64,000 nucleotides of DNA from Echinococcus granulosus. Lineage: Eukaryota; Platyhelminthes; Cestoda; Cyclophyllidea; Taeniidae. Location: positions 2,099,758-2,163,757 of the forward strand of contig NW_020170383.1 of NCBI RefSeq assembly GCF_000524195.1. Direction: 5' to 3'. Both the position numbers and the translations under genes were made by a program. Of this stretch, positions 1 to 12,188 are shown piece after piece; position 1 is the stretch's first letter; each line of letters starts with the position of its first letter. The notes under the pieces were generated by a model. It was not told the origin of the DNA and ran no database searches. It saw nothing but the letters and a program-made list of their open reading frames with translations.

Positions 1-745
1 TCATCTTAAGCAGAAGAAACGGCGTTTCAAACACGAAGACAATGGCGCAGATAAGATAGTGGTAGAAACTGGTTGTCAGGATGACTGGGCGCACGTCCAA
101 GGTTCGCATGTAGATGACCCGCGAGGCATTTTGCGCTATACCTCCAAGTGACAGGGCTTTGCTGCAGCTGAGCACTTCAAGGAGCCAAATTGTAATCATA
201 AGGATGCCAGTCATGCAAGCCAGCCCGCCCCCCAGTACGGTAAAGAGAAAGGCCTTTCGCGAAAAGAGGGGTGAGAAAAAGTTACAGAACGAAACCAACA
301 TGGCAATACCCAGGAGAATTCTTGCACTCTCAGCGAAGTAAGGTGCCCGTAGTCCAGAGCTGAGACAAACATCTGAGATTGACTTGAAAACCGTGAAATG
401 AGCTTCACTCACTTGGAAAGAGGAATCCACTCTAGGACTGTTGATGGCTCGGCTGTAGTGGATCTTCCAGAGTCCAACAGTAAGCATCAGAGTGATACCC
501 GCATCTGTTTCGTTGAGAGGCACAAAATCAACACCACCGTGGATTGGCGAAAACGTGAGGAGAGTGAATACTTGATGAAAGATTTCGTCCACCGAGAAGG
601 CGGTTGCTAGAAAGCAGACCTGTAGGATGGTCAAGGCCCAGATCACCAGTTCCGTGGTCTCTATCCACCGAAATCCACTTCTACCTGCAATTCTACATGC
701 CGTAATGGCCTGGAAAACGCTAGGAAGAAACACCTTGCCATCCAT
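1..745 (-). CDS. Claudin/PMP22-like tetraspan membrane protein (3' end beyond window)
   Basis: One reading frame stays open from an ATG at 745 to the window edge, about 248 codons, starting MDGKVFLPSVFQ. Four hydrophobic segments are visible: near residues 24-48, 130-150, 155-180 and 225-245. The first extracellular loop carries a Gly-Leu-Trp (TVGLWKIHYSR), the signature of the claudin/PMP22/EMP superfamily, whose members form cell-cell contacts or regulate channels in the plasma membrane. The usual pair of cysteines after GLW is not seen, so this is a divergent member. The frame ends in ...FETPFLLLKM at the edge, so the C-terminal tail is missing. A 36-bp GT-AG stretch inside the open frame could be an intron, but nothing forces it. 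Seen: frame, four membrane segments, GLW. Inferred: family. Confidence 0.55.
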   Translation of the reverse strand, partial: MDGKVFLPSVFQAITACRIAGRSGFRWIETTELVIWALTILQVCFLATAFSVDEIFHQVFTLLTFSPIHGGVDFVPLNETDAGITLMLTVGLWKIHYSRAINSPRVDSSFQVSEAHFTVFKSISDVCLSSGLRAPYFAESARILLGIAMLVSFCNFFSPLFSRKAFLFTVLGGGLACMTGILMITIWLLEVLSCSKALSLGGIAQNASRVIYMRTLDVRPVILTTSFYHYLICAIVFVFETPFLLLKM

Positions 746-1624
746 TTAACCGCACTCAACGTACGGATTATAAGCCAGATTATTGAATTTTGGCACAAGT
801 TTTGAATTTAAAAATAGTCTAGTTGTAGTGAAATCAACCCACTTCTGGAAATCTTCACACTCAAGTTAGTAACGGAGTATAGGACGTCAACTTCATTCTG
901 TGCAGCATACCAAGGCATGTCATCTGTCCGCCCGATGCTGCAATTCAGTCAGCAAAAAGACCAGTGGTATCAGAAGCTAAACAGGTGAAGAATACCATCG
1001 CATGAAAGTGGAACGAGGAGTGGTTAGTTTTTAATTTGCAGAGAAGGAAATATATTTACCGTGAGCACGACATTACGTAGCCTCAAATAGGCAGTCCTAT
1101 AAAGTTCTAACTTAAAGAAGATAAAGTGAATTTGACTCAACTTTTTTGAATTCAATGAGGTATTTAATATTTTCTGGAGACAGAAGCAATCCTAAGAATC
1201 ACATATCATGTTTTGGAATTCACCCATTATTAATTAGCCATACGCACCGGACAGGGAAGGGAATAGAAGCCGTATTCCAGGGCAACCACCTGTCTCCACT
1301 GTGCAGGCAGCGCAGTAGAACCAAACAAGGGGGTAGGTGTTTACACTCACTAATTGACTGGTGAAAGCAAGTAGTGGCAAAATATTCAGCAGATTAACTA
1401 ATTTAAATTGACGATAGATGTCACATAAAGAAATGTGTGAGGGGTATGTATATTTATAATGCATTTATGTAAACCCGCGGCCTAACGGACACACAAACGA
1501 TCAGAAGTGAATTAACAGATAACGAACGACTAAGACGGACAAATATGCTTATATAATTGATACATACAATAATACATGTCTCAAAAATGTGCAGAATCCC
1601 GCAGGGAACCTGGTGAGTGGTGCA
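746..1624. other. Intergenic spacer between claudin-like gene and NOL9
   Basis: AT-rich sequence holding the presumed promoter and 5' UTR of the claudin-like gene and the 3' UTR of NOL9. Two short open frames (1146-1364 plus, 1234-1464 minus) overlap each other and show no recognisable domain. I see no RNA gene here. Confidence 0.4.
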
Positions 1625-4600
1625 TCACGCGAGGATGGTGGCGACGCGTGGGAAGACCAGTTCGACCAGCGCCCGTGGGGCAGGCAGTTCCGAGGTAGGG
1701 CGGTAGCAGCCGCCGCTGCGCTGGATAGGAGAGAAGAGCCTCTGTTGTGAGGGGCTATGGAAAGTGGTAGAGAAAAAACCTTTTGTGGTGAAAGAGGAAG
1801 AGGTATTCTCCGCCTCCACACTATGCACTTATCTGACTCAGGACACTAGGGCGCCAACTCACAAAAACAGATCAACTCCTTAGAAAAACCTCATGCATCT
1901 TTAAATTATTAGTACCTGTAAATAGGTCTCAGAAGTCAGCTAGAGGTCTCATCTGAGAATTATTTTCACTGTGCGGATGAGGTCTTACGCGCGCTTAACC
2001 GCATTATTAGCATTAGTAGAACAGAGCCTTTGCTGACTTAACATTGATGTTTTCACATAGAATGTATTTGAAAATGCGCACTCATTTCCTGTCCTCTGAT
2101 CTACTCCACTACTTATCTGGCACTGCGTGCATTTTTCAAGTCAATCCATAACATATTGGTGGTTAGGCTTGAATAATATCTGGCCTTCGAATAATATATG
2201 CCGTTGAACATTTATCAATTCCTAGCGGATCTGTATGGCTACGTTGCAGTGGTAATTATTTTACAAATTAAGGCATTCACAAGCAGAACGGACGTAAAGT
2301 TTACATGAGTGATAAGTAAAGGCTATTACGTATTCTAAATGCGCCTCTAATCCAATTATTTTACCACCAAGACCCAACAAATTCTTAGTTCACAAGAAAT
2401 CTCAAGAACGCGAATATGACGAAGAGCACTTTAAATACAAATATTAGATATGACTAGTTGAAATGGGGAAATAGTTTATTCTGTTTAAATATGGATTAAC
2501 CTCACTACCTTTTTGTTCAAAATTATCCTCTTCACATAAAGCGATATTTCGAACCTTGCTACAAATATGACGACAATACACATTTTGATCTTGAAAAGGG
2601 GGATGGCAATCCCCTTTGAACAAAAGACGAACATACTTGTTCGGTAAATATGGACTGAGGAAGGTTGACTTTGCCCCGTATGATTGCGTTGACGTTGGCC
2701 AGTTTTTCTAAGGGTACGCCAGTGGTGAGGTAGACTAAACCCAAGTCAGGATCAAATGCCCTCACAACCGCTGCAAAGGCAAAAAACGTTAACCTATGAA
2801 CAGATTTGAATAATAACATCATCTAGCTGAAGAATGATGTTGTTAATGGTTATAGTGAAGCCATGTTTTAGTGATACATTCAAATGTACAGGGTCTTCCG
2901 ACTAGAGGGATATCAGCCAATGTCTTGGTGACACGTCACTCAAATATATCCATTTCTGTTAACGGTGCAGCCTGAAATGCCAACGTATGTATGAGTACGA
3001 ACATTGACGGGATCACACTCACGCCTGACTTGCTACCCGCGCTTGACTTACCAAGCTCCTGACTACTCGTAATCCCAACCAATGCAGGAAGAAGATAAGT
3101 CTTTAAAGCAAAGAACCTCTACTACCTTAGTTTAAGTAAAAAAAATGGTTACGGTTTTCATGTACTTAGGGCTGTTCCTAAAATGTAACAAGTGCAGTAA
3201 TGCTTATAAAGTGAATTTGGCGCGGAGTTGGCCAATCGGAGTGCAAGTTCGAAAACGCAGATTCCAAAATTTTGAATCAAGGCGATTTATGGGTTTTAGA
3301 CCCATCCAACGTGGCCATTCTGTGGCGATCTAAGAAAAAGAGGAGACTCACCAAGGCCGAGACACTCGCAGGGTGGTACATGGGAGAGTAAAGTTAATCC
3401 ACCCGGTTCAGTAGGAGGAATGATCTACAGATATAATGCGGAGATTTCAGTGCTAACGCAAAAGCCCTAAGGAATAAAGCATGATAACCTAGTGCAGATA
3501 AAAAGCAGCCCTAAGTCTGCATTTCTAACCTGTAGAAAACTGGTAATTCACGTCAAATGTCAGCCGTATTTTAGCGGCCAGCAAATCAAACTTACCGTCC
3601 TTTCTGATTCGCACAATGGTACTTGAAAACTGCATTTAAAGCCACTTGAGACAAAATTACCATCCACAATGGATTTTAAGGCTGCAAATGCTTAGTAAGC
3701 GAGACAAAACATTATCCAAGTTGTGCATTCCCTGAATAAGTTCAGTATGTCAAGCCGATAAAATTATCTTTATCAATGGGAGCACAATCGACAACGAAAG
3801 TAAGTAGACCGTAAAACAAAATGAGAATGCCTACTGTTTCCTGAGGAACCGCGCAGAGCGCAACAAGAGTGGCATTGAGACAGTTCGCCAGGGTTGGCAG
3901 ACAGTAGAGGGCAGCATCTGTGTCGCCGGTGGGTTGATGAAGAAGGTGGACGGCCAGAGACCGTGCGACCTCGGGTGTTCCAGAAGAGACAGCCAAAGGC
4001 ATGGTATAGGGCACACAATCGAGTAGGTGGGCGGTTGGGTGGCCCAGTGGCAGCTCGCCGCGACCGCAGAGACCCGAGCCGGGCAAACTCGTCTCTGCAC
4101 CCACGAGGTCAGACAGAAGATGACCAAGCAGTGTCAGATCACGCTGATCCTGAGAGGATGTGAAGCCTCCGGGGCCGCTAAAAGAGAAAAACTCACACTT
4201 TCAAACCTTGCTGACAGAATTGTAACTAGTAAAGCATGAGCTTCGTATCTATATGTTTTGATAAAATCCTGGTGAAGTGCTACGAAGGCGTAGTGAGGAC
4301 TTACCAGCGACTTTTTGATGGAATGAGAATGACTTCGTGATCAAATACCTCCATCGATAGGTCCTTAACAAATTACAAACCGTAAAAATAAGTGTTCCAT
4401 GGAAACATGGTCATGATTATGGTTGCTTTAAAGGTGAACAGTGATTTCCTACTTGGGATTATGAACAGGAGAAATACAAAAAGAAATATTTTCAATCTTC
4501 CAATAAGTTTCAAGGACTCAAATATTAGTGAATTCCGTTTACACAACAGAAGTCTAAACGATAGGTAGTAAAATACTAGCGAGGCACATCAAAATATTCC

Positions 4601-6222
4601 GATAACATTCGTCGATTAAACGCCAACAAATTCGGCGAAATTGGAAAAAAAGTTGAAATAACGGGACGAGAAAACACGGTACTGAGTAGGGTTACATCGC
4701 AAAAATTCAAAGACGAATTTTTCAAATGTGATAAGAGAAAAACATCATAACTCACTACATAGTACCATCCCTTTGCATTTCTTAAGAACTCCGGTGCAAG
4801 AACGGGCAAATTTAAACGGGGATTGCCCCTAGGGCCAGTCTGGTACAATTGGACGATTACATCCGGTTTGGTCAATACGACCTGCTCCGTGAGCAATGTG
4901 AGTCCAAGTCCTTTAATTTGTCAAAAAGCAGTATCGTGTGATGAGGTAATGTGGTATTAGTAACTTACCCTGTGTCCAACCCATCGTATTAATTATAACA
5001 GGATACGGAGCTTCAATGCACTCTTTAAAATCCTCGAAAACATATCGCAGACATTCGACATAGAAACTAGGGTTAACCGAAGGTGAGGTTCCCCCATAAA
5101 AACATTGCCTGTAGGGGATGAATATAAATGGGTTAAATCTGGGTTCTGAATCGTGATGTGAGCATCTGAAGTCAACAATTAATTCAACGGATGGAGCTAG
5201 GCGACGGTGAAAACCATGCCAGTTATGCAAAAGCACGATTACTGAAAGATTCGGAAAAGAGGAACGCAACTTGCCTGATTGGCCGAAATAGTCCATGCAG
5301 TGGATGGGAAAACGGTGGTCCAAGAACAAAGTTTCTAACCAGGGTGAGACTCAACATACCAGAGGGCGTGAACTCAGACTGACCGGGGTCAAAGTCTAGA
5401 ACTGCAACTGCCTCTGTGCCACCTGAGGATAACAAACGATTGATAAGACGTCTTATAAGGGTCGACTTCCCAGAATTAGCAGGACCGCAGACAAGAATTT
5501 TTGGACTCCTGGCATCTGAAAGTGTAAGCACGGAATTATGGCGACTTACTGTTCAATGAAATGATCTTCTCAAAAAAATGACTCATTTCCGAGGATTCAA
5601 TAAAACCCTCATCAACAAATGCCAATTCGAAAGAATATGTGTCACCGCGAATAGCAAGCTTCTCAGAAACATAACCCCAATTTGGGGGGAAAAACAACTT
5701 TTTAAAGCATCGCATTTGGGTAATCGAGTCGATGACAGGGCACGAGAGAGGTTGAAGCAAAACGGCAGCTGAAACACGAAGCAAATCAACTGAGTGTGTG
5801 GTTAGATTATTCAATCTATCCCATAAGTGTTCTGATGAAAGTTTGGTGACATCTGCAATCTCGGAGACCAAAATAGGCAATGAGGCGCTCGAAAGACTAC
5901 CACGATCCGAAGGTATTTTTACATCAATAGGAGCATGTGTGGATGGAGAATATACGTCCAACGTCAGAGAGGAAGCATTTTTAATATGAGCTCCGAAAAC
6001 TTGGACACTGCTATTGTGGAGTAGAGTGAATTTTGCACGTCCATAAATAACCCAATTTGAATCTGGAGGTAGTAAGCCTAGCCAAATTGTGGGAGTGTCC
6101 TGAACTTTAATGAATGCTGCATCGCTTTTAAGCATAAAGTTTTCGTTCAGTGCACATTCAGAAGTAGTGCTAGACGCCAACATGCTTTCAACGCGTGTAT
6201 CATGCCTTTCAAGGCCATACAT
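1625..6222 (-). CDS. NOL9: NOL9/Grc3-type polynucleotide 5'-hydroxyl kinase, complete, 10 exons
   Basis: Exons, 5' to 3': 6222-5550, 5515-5275, 5108-4969, 4910-4756, 4363-4305, 4177-3835, 3629-3596, 2770-2637, 2554-2509, 1827-1625. The frame is continuous for 675 aa (human NOL9 is about 700). NOL9 phosphorylates RNA 5' ends in the nucleolus during ITS2 pre-rRNA processing. The N-terminal half shows Grc3 features (WLGLLPP, VIYGRAKFTLLH). Walker A is GPANSGKST (residues 235-243), and a Walker B-like DFDPGQSEFTP follows at 265. GPPFSH, INTMGWTQGLGL, VPYTMP, ATLVALC and LVYLTTGVPLEKL mark the C-terminal half. The second intron is GC-AG. The last two exons are less conserved and rest on phase and splice sites. 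An AG just before the first exon leaves room for an upstream exon. Confidence 0.87.
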
Positions 6223-7173
6223 TAAATCATGCACACGCTTACAGAAAGTAAATGAAGTGTGGCACTTTTACACGCCTTTAGATTTCTTTATCTCATTTAT
6301 TACAGTAAAGTCATGAGTGGTGACATACCTACGCATGTTGTCTAAGCATGCAACGCTGGTAGCTCAAGATGTTAACAGTGATTGTTAGCTTTGGAAAAGA
6401 GTAAAATAGATGGAATGACCTGAAATTTAATCTCGCTAAGAAATATGCCTTAAGGTCAAACAGTGGGATTATTTTAAAAAATTTTTTTATTTACTCCTCT
6501 GTTCATTGATTATTTCAAATACTCTAAACAAATCAACAATTTATAATAATCAAATGGGCTTTCGGCTATGATATAGATTGTTTTTGCACCACAAACAACG
6601 ATTTAGATCACTGTACCACAAGATCCTCAGAATCCACCATAGCCTTAACCCATGCAACGTATTTTAAGTGGTTATGATCCTAATCGAATAATTTCTTTCC
6701 TACCACCCGTCTCCGCGTTCGAACCCTTGGAACGAGGAGGCGACACCTTACACTTACGTAGCATAAAAGGGATTTACAGCTTGTCAAACTTGGCGCATGA
6801 TGCGAGCCTGCCCCTTGTAATGGACTGGTCGCACCCGCCCGTGAAGTACACTCAGACGGCCATGTTCCCCACCGTGCCACTGGACATACATCAATATTGC
6901 TCTCCCTAAGAGGGATAAAAGCACCCAACCGCCCAGAAAAAAATCTAACGGCGCCTCACTGACATTGCACTAGTGTCCGCTACCACGTTTCAGCAATTAC
7001 ACTGCAACGACATCCCCAGACCCGACGTTTACGATTTGTTAGAAATTCTGCCCGTTTGCATATTTCGCCAAGATAAGGCTCTAGAAGAAACTTGTTTCCA
7101 GATTACGCAAAAAATGTTACTTCACTAAGGAAAGAATGTTCGTTGTAACCAAAAGTAGAAAGTACAGGAGGAA
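6223..7173. other. Intergenic spacer between NOL9 and PLCXD
   Basis: Mostly AT-rich, with the NOL9 5' flank and the PLCXD 3' UTR. A GC-richer block at 6652-6928 is open on both strands (85 codons plus, 82 codons minus) but matches no family I know. A B-box-like GTTCGAAC lies in it, without a foldable tRNA around it. Confidence 0.4.
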
Positions 7174-9939
7174 CTAAAGCTGCCTCGAGGTGTTCATGCT
7201 TATCACAGCTTTTGCAAAATGAGGGAACATTTTGACTGCAAAATCGATCATTACTACGTTGCGTTGTCCAACTTCTTCGGTAAGCCATTCGATTACCCTC
7301 TCCCCCGCAGACGCAGCCAATACTGCTAGATCCGAATCCATGTGGTTTAGGATGTAGTCCGAGTCTGGAGTCAGGACTCCCTGCGTTACATGGAATTTGT
7401 CAACGCCTGCGCTAAAATAGGAACATAGAATTATTGTCTTACAAATCGCAGAAAGGATGCGGTAGGCGACAAAAACTTTATTCGGGTCATCATATTTTCC
7501 TGAGAAGTTGCAACACTTCTTTTTTATCCTTAAAGGCGTTATTGACTGGAAATACGATAAATGGTCTTTATAGAAGCAAGCTAAGAGTACATATCACAGA
7601 ATAATGGCATTGACTGCATAAGGATTCCCTTAAATTGTGGAACTGTAAGTGAAAACTTAGAATAAGTAGCTAAATATGGTACTGATTCAATAAATAAACT
7701 AAACATCAACTGCAATAGCAATTCAATTGCTCTTAACAAATTTTGAATACATTCTCAAGAAATCTTAAGCCATTCCGAGTAGCTTTGTTCAGGATCTCTA
7801 TGTCCCCAAAACAATTTACCTTCAGAAACTCCGTAATAAAGTGGCTAAACATATGAGGTATTGACGAATTATTGCTAGCAAAAAATCATACTAAACATCC
7901 ATGTAATCTGCATATCCCCTAAGCTCAAAAAAGTGGCGTCGTTGAGATCAAGAATTAGAAGTGCTAGTGCCTAGGTAAGAATACAGCCAAGATGACGTAG
8001 AAACAATAAACATCAATAGAATAAGAACCAACCTTGGTTAGTGCTTTGCCTTCGAAGCATGTTTAATTTAGCATAGCATGGGATCTGCGCGAAGTTCATT
8101 CAATTGCTTGAATCAAAAAATAGTTCCGGCAATATGATACTCATTTGCACCAATAAGAGTCAAATGACAATAATTTCTTCGCTACCAACGGCAGTCACGC
8201 ATGAGACTAATATTTACACAGTGCTCACTAGCACCTCTTACGAAAAATCCATTCTTCCGATGCAAAATAACTTGTGCGTATATTTAGTCAGATGAGACAC
8301 CTGGAAAACACGTGTTATTTTCGACAACTTTCACCAATTCAAAGTAATAATAAAGCTCTCCAGAAGAACAGATATCATTCAATGAAATTCGACTTCCGTG
8401 AATCGGAAGCAAACAAAAAAGTAGATTGGGATGGTCACACCAACCATGTCATTAGAATAGGACTTTGTTCCCTGCAACCTATTTAAGACGCGCGCATATG
8501 TGCAAGTGGGGTTTCACTTAAAGACTTTGACATCTCCACCCGTCCAAGGGATGAAACCTCAACTTACCGGATTAAACATCTGAAATTTATCGTGTATTTA
8601 ATCAGAGGTGAGTGGATAGAGGTTATCCGAAGCAATGTTACTGGTGAACGTAACAAGCAGAAGAGAATAGCGGTGATAAACATATCTTGTATGTCTAAAA
8701 ATAACCGACCTCGCAAATATTTCGCTTAGAAACTCGTCTTAGTTCGATGCTCACCAACTTGACGAATTTACTGACGCACCTACTCCCCAAACAATGCTCA
8801 AGCAGCCAATTAGATGTTACCGATTTAAATGATGGGATGAGACGGTTTGGCACTTTTCCGACAAAATCCTGTTTTTCGCTCAAATGTAGGAGGCATTTAT
8901 TAAATTTATGAAAACCCAAATTCCGGAATATCGTGAAAACCCACGGCGGATGCGAATTGAGAAAGGCGATGAGCTTATCCACAACCACTGTATTTGGCCA
9001 GGGAGAAGAGATCGTCTCGCATGTCCACATGACCGGTGACTCCGTTTGTACATGTAAAAAGCAAACCACCTGGAAATTACCGCTCCACAAATCATTGAGG
9101 GATGGAATATGCTCTGACCGCGGCGTCAGCATCGAGCCAAACACCTGCATTAGTGGCACAATGTAAAACATTGGTAATGACAGCACATACCCTTAATGGA
9201 ACAAGTGACTCACCTTAACAATGGTCCTTTCAAGAAGTGAAGTAGAGTCGGGCTTAAAAAAACAGTAAAGGTGATTGAAATCCAGTAGAACAACCTCTTT
9301 GTGGTGCTCTTGGAGAAAGGAGCGAATGATTGACAATTCTGCCGACACTTCATTTGCAAACTGACCATGGACAAAGTAGAAGAGACCATCAACCTCACGG
9401 TGAATCACACGAAAGTCAAAGTAGCGGATTCCCGCAGCGAGTTGTTCCGATAAGCTGACGTCCTGAGTCCGACCCCACCGAGCAGAGAGTAACTTACCGA
9501 ATTTTCCAAGAAGCATCAAAGCAGGGAATGCTTCGTTGTCTTGAGATAATTCACATTCACAGTTTAAGCAATAAGAGCAGGAATCATGGGAGCCTAAAAT
9601 AGGACAAATTGAACCAGGAGACATTGAATAAGCTTAATAAGTCAAAATTAGCATCAGATGTTGGAAGTGCATTATAATGAGCGCATGTTGCAATTCCAGT
9701 AATAAATGTGATAGTAGGAATGTAAATTGAATAAAGTAACAAAAGTACCCACAATAAGAATCTAGTTAAAAATTTTATTGAAGTTTTTAGAGAAAAATCC
9801 TACTCGGTAACATATATATATACATATGATTTCTACAGCTGACTATACTTTTATGAGGAAAAAACTCACCAGGAATTGCTAGCATCGAGAGGGGAACGTT
9901 AGTGAGGGTTTCGGGTAAATTTGACATCCATGTATCCAT
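7174..9939 (-). CDS. PLCXD: PI-PLC X-domain-containing protein (PLCXD1/2/3 family), complete, 4 exons
   Basis: Exons: 9939-9870, 9593-9214, 9144-8945, 7411-7174; 295 aa (human PLCXD3 about 320). Members are single-domain relatives of phosphoinositide phospholipase C that keep only the catalytic X domain. The start MDTWMSNLPETL...LSMLAIPG runs across the first intron into SHDSCSY, which supplies the first catalytic histidine. AGIRYFDFRVIHR and YFVHGQFA follow, giving the second conserved histidine. Then come VVLLDFNHLY, LWSGNFQVVCF, the SSPWPNT loop, and the last exon with VTQGVLTPDSDY...VMIDFAV. The last exon lies 1.5 kb downstream. It was placed by phase and by matching the family C-terminus (QVVLTP...IVTADF). 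Reading straight through exon 3 would give a longer C-terminus to 8695, which I regard as intron read-through. Seen: motifs and phase; known: family; inferred: lipase activity. Confidence 0.88.
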
Positions 9940-10569
9940 TATGGGTAAGGCTCCAACACAAAGTAGAAGATGCTGTAACATTGTGACAACCGTGACTTTC
10001 AAAAAAACAATTATTTCTTGAAAATGCCCTATAGACAAACGCCACATCTAACAGAATACCGAACCAACGACACCCAAACTATGACACAATGAGCCCTTCC
10101 TAAATTAACAGCATGATAGTATCATCACAGACCTTTCTATAAATATCCACCATTAGCTTTGAAAAAGCCATAAACTGTTGGTCCTACGTCCGTAAAGCAC
10201 CAGACCAAGTATCGGAAGAGGAATTACCAAAAACTAAATTTGACAAAAATAGGTCTTCTCATAGTCAAAGAGTGCTTACAAACACTGCACCAAACTACAA
10301 ATAAATCAAATGAACGTTTTCTAGGACCAGAACTGACACACCTAACCCGAACCGATTCCGCGCTCAAATTTTCTGACGCGGCAATCTAAATCAGAATTAC
10401 ATTGATGTACTGAAACGCGGCAAACTTTAAGTAAGTGAGTAAGGCTGCCCCATGTATTTTGCGATATTTTATAGTAAAACCCTAGAACACTTTATTATAA
10501 ATATTTTTTAGATGCCCGTACAGATTTTTTTGCAAATATCGAGGTCAGCTTTTGGTGAGCTCGTGAAGG
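9940..10569. other. Intergenic spacer between PLCXD and ALKBH4 relic
   Basis: AT-rich; contains the PLCXD 5' flank. The divergent arrangement with the plus-strand ALKBH4 relic suggests a former shared promoter region. I see no gene or repeat. Confidence 0.4.
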
Positions 10570-11802
10570 TTGAGTGCCAAGTTTGTGGAAAGTACTCCCA
10601 CGGGTGTTCTGCCACAAGCTTGCGGCTATAGGGGCATTCGTATTTGCAGTTTGTGTAAACAGGAAAAACTGGGGACCAAATTGCCCAATGTACAGTCTCT
10701 CCTTCCCTACCTGCAGTTTTCTGGGCGGTATGCGCGTTTAACATTTTGTTGCTTGTGCTCTATGACATACTATACCAGTGCACGCAACGAAAGTGGTCGT
10801 GAAAACCATACGGGAGGTTTCGTTCCGATCTTGCAACGGTACGGAATGACTTTATCTTTGAAGAAGAGGAGATAAACCTTACAAAGAAGACTGACGAGTC
10901 TCCATGACTTCCTTCACAATCTGGCAGAAATAAACAGTCATTACTTTCCGACCTTGTTCACATTCTCTTGGACAACTTGATAGGTTTGTGATAGGCTGAT
11001 TACAACAAATAAGTGCTTAATAGGACTTCGGTTTGAAGGTTAACTTCAAGAAGCAACGCATTGCTTTCAAGTACTTTACGGGACTTCCGGATAATATCCG
11101 TCCTCTAGTTCAGCACGTTCATCAACGTAGGCGTACCAGTGGTGTCAAATCTAAGGATCTCCATCCAGTCGAACTGTGCAACTTGGAGTACCTCCCAGAG
11201 AGAAGAGCTGCAATTGTTCCCCACGTTGACGACACCTGGCTACGGGGTGAGCGTCTCATTTCATTGAATTTAGCTTCTGCTGCGAACATGACCTTCACGT
11301 CCCCCGCATTCGGCCCTTGAGTTGGTGAAGAATGGGGACGATACATGAACTTTGCCGCCTCCCAATTATCCGCACCACAGGTACTCACCCCCATTACCAT
11401 GATTACAACTTTTTTGCTCAGGTCAATCTTCCCCCCAATGTTGCTGTACCACTCTCACGTCGGAGCCTTCTGATCATGGCTGGTAAAGCACGCATTACGT
11501 GGCCTCACGCAATTCATCAGGAGGCCATGTAGGAGCGGCGCCTATCTTTAACAATGCGAGAATTGAGCGACGTGTTCCTCCCACACTATGCTGAAGTAAG
11601 GGAGTTCGCTGTTTGTCCTGAGGAAAAACATACATTGTGGAATGGAAAGATGGGCACTACCAAACTGACACCAAATCAGCACCTTGGACCGATTAATCAA
11701 GACTGCGGCCACTTTCTCTGGCGTCTGTGTTCCGATTACACCCAGACAAACTGCATTGCCAAAACGCTAAATCAATGTCTGTGCTTCGTTAAATGGTTTT
11801 AG
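10570..11802 (+). pseudogene. ALKBH4: ALKBH4-like Fe(II)/2-oxoglutarate dioxygenase, probable pseudogene
   Basis: Fragments line up in order with animal ALKBH4, a demethylase acting on protein lysine and DNA. They are the N-terminal ACGYRGIRICSLC cluster (10618 on), NDFIFEEEEINLTKKTDESP, PSQSGRNKQ, KVNFKKQRIAF (from 11038), VELCNLEYLPERRAAI, PHVDDTWLRGERLISLNL with the iron-binding H-x-D, then RRSLLIMAG, HAIH and MRELSDVF. Damage is spread along it: no in-frame ATG before the cysteine cluster; a frame change between that cluster and NDFIF; a TGA where a conserved Trp stands (ESP-stop-LPSQSGR); a TGA after FTSPAFGP; and a TAG after HAIHQEAM. A 41-bp GT-AG intron (11382-11422) is retained and keeps phase, so this is not a processed copy. 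A functional gene with unseen introns is possible but would have to bypass all of these stops. Confidence 0.68.
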
Positions 11803-12188
11803 TACGTCAAATTTCTAATCTCATTCTAGTTAGAACAGTGTATTTTAATAGTCATCTCGTTTTAAGCAATGTATTTTACCCAGAGTGAATGTTAAAACGA
11901 ACTTGAATGCCACTTTGCACACCGAGTTGGCAGTGTCGGAACCTGTAGGGCATGAGCACGCTTATGTACAACAAGAAGACAAATGTCTTTATACCATCGA
12001 CTTGGATTGACCGCTGAGCGCTACGACGACCTGAAAACGAAAGTTAGACTCTTATTTTCGCTGTGATGCTTTATACAAGCTTAACAAAAGGTTATACGTA
12101 AGTTAGCAATTTAAAAATTTTTTAAATGAAGTAGAGTAGAATGTAGAGAACCCAAGTATGAAACTACAAATCCCTAAGTATCATGAGA
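11803..12188. other. Spacer between ALKBH4 relic and GOLT1
   Basis: AT-rich and without coding potential. It includes the presumed GOLT1 3' UTR. Nothing else seen. Confidence 0.4.

Noticed and set aside
3742..4239. Several overlapping frames on both strands around 4000
   Set aside because: Only the minus frame with TLLGHLLSDLVGAETSL...VPYTMPL matches NOL9; the rest are shadows of this GC-rich exon.
4576..4755. Continuation of the NOL9 frame past 4756 to a stop near 4576
   Set aside because: A good GTGAGT donor lies at 4755, and the 59-nt exon at 4305-4363 restores the family sequence (HEVILIPSK) and the phase needed by the next exon; the read-through does not.
6700..6730. GTTCGAAC box as possible tRNA or tRNA-derived SINE
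   Set aside because: No T-stem pairing and no matching acceptor stem on either strand.
8695..8944. PLCXD ending at 8695 by read-through of exon 3
   Set aside because: The read-through tail does not resemble the family, whereas 7174-7411 encodes the conserved PLCXD C-terminus in phase.
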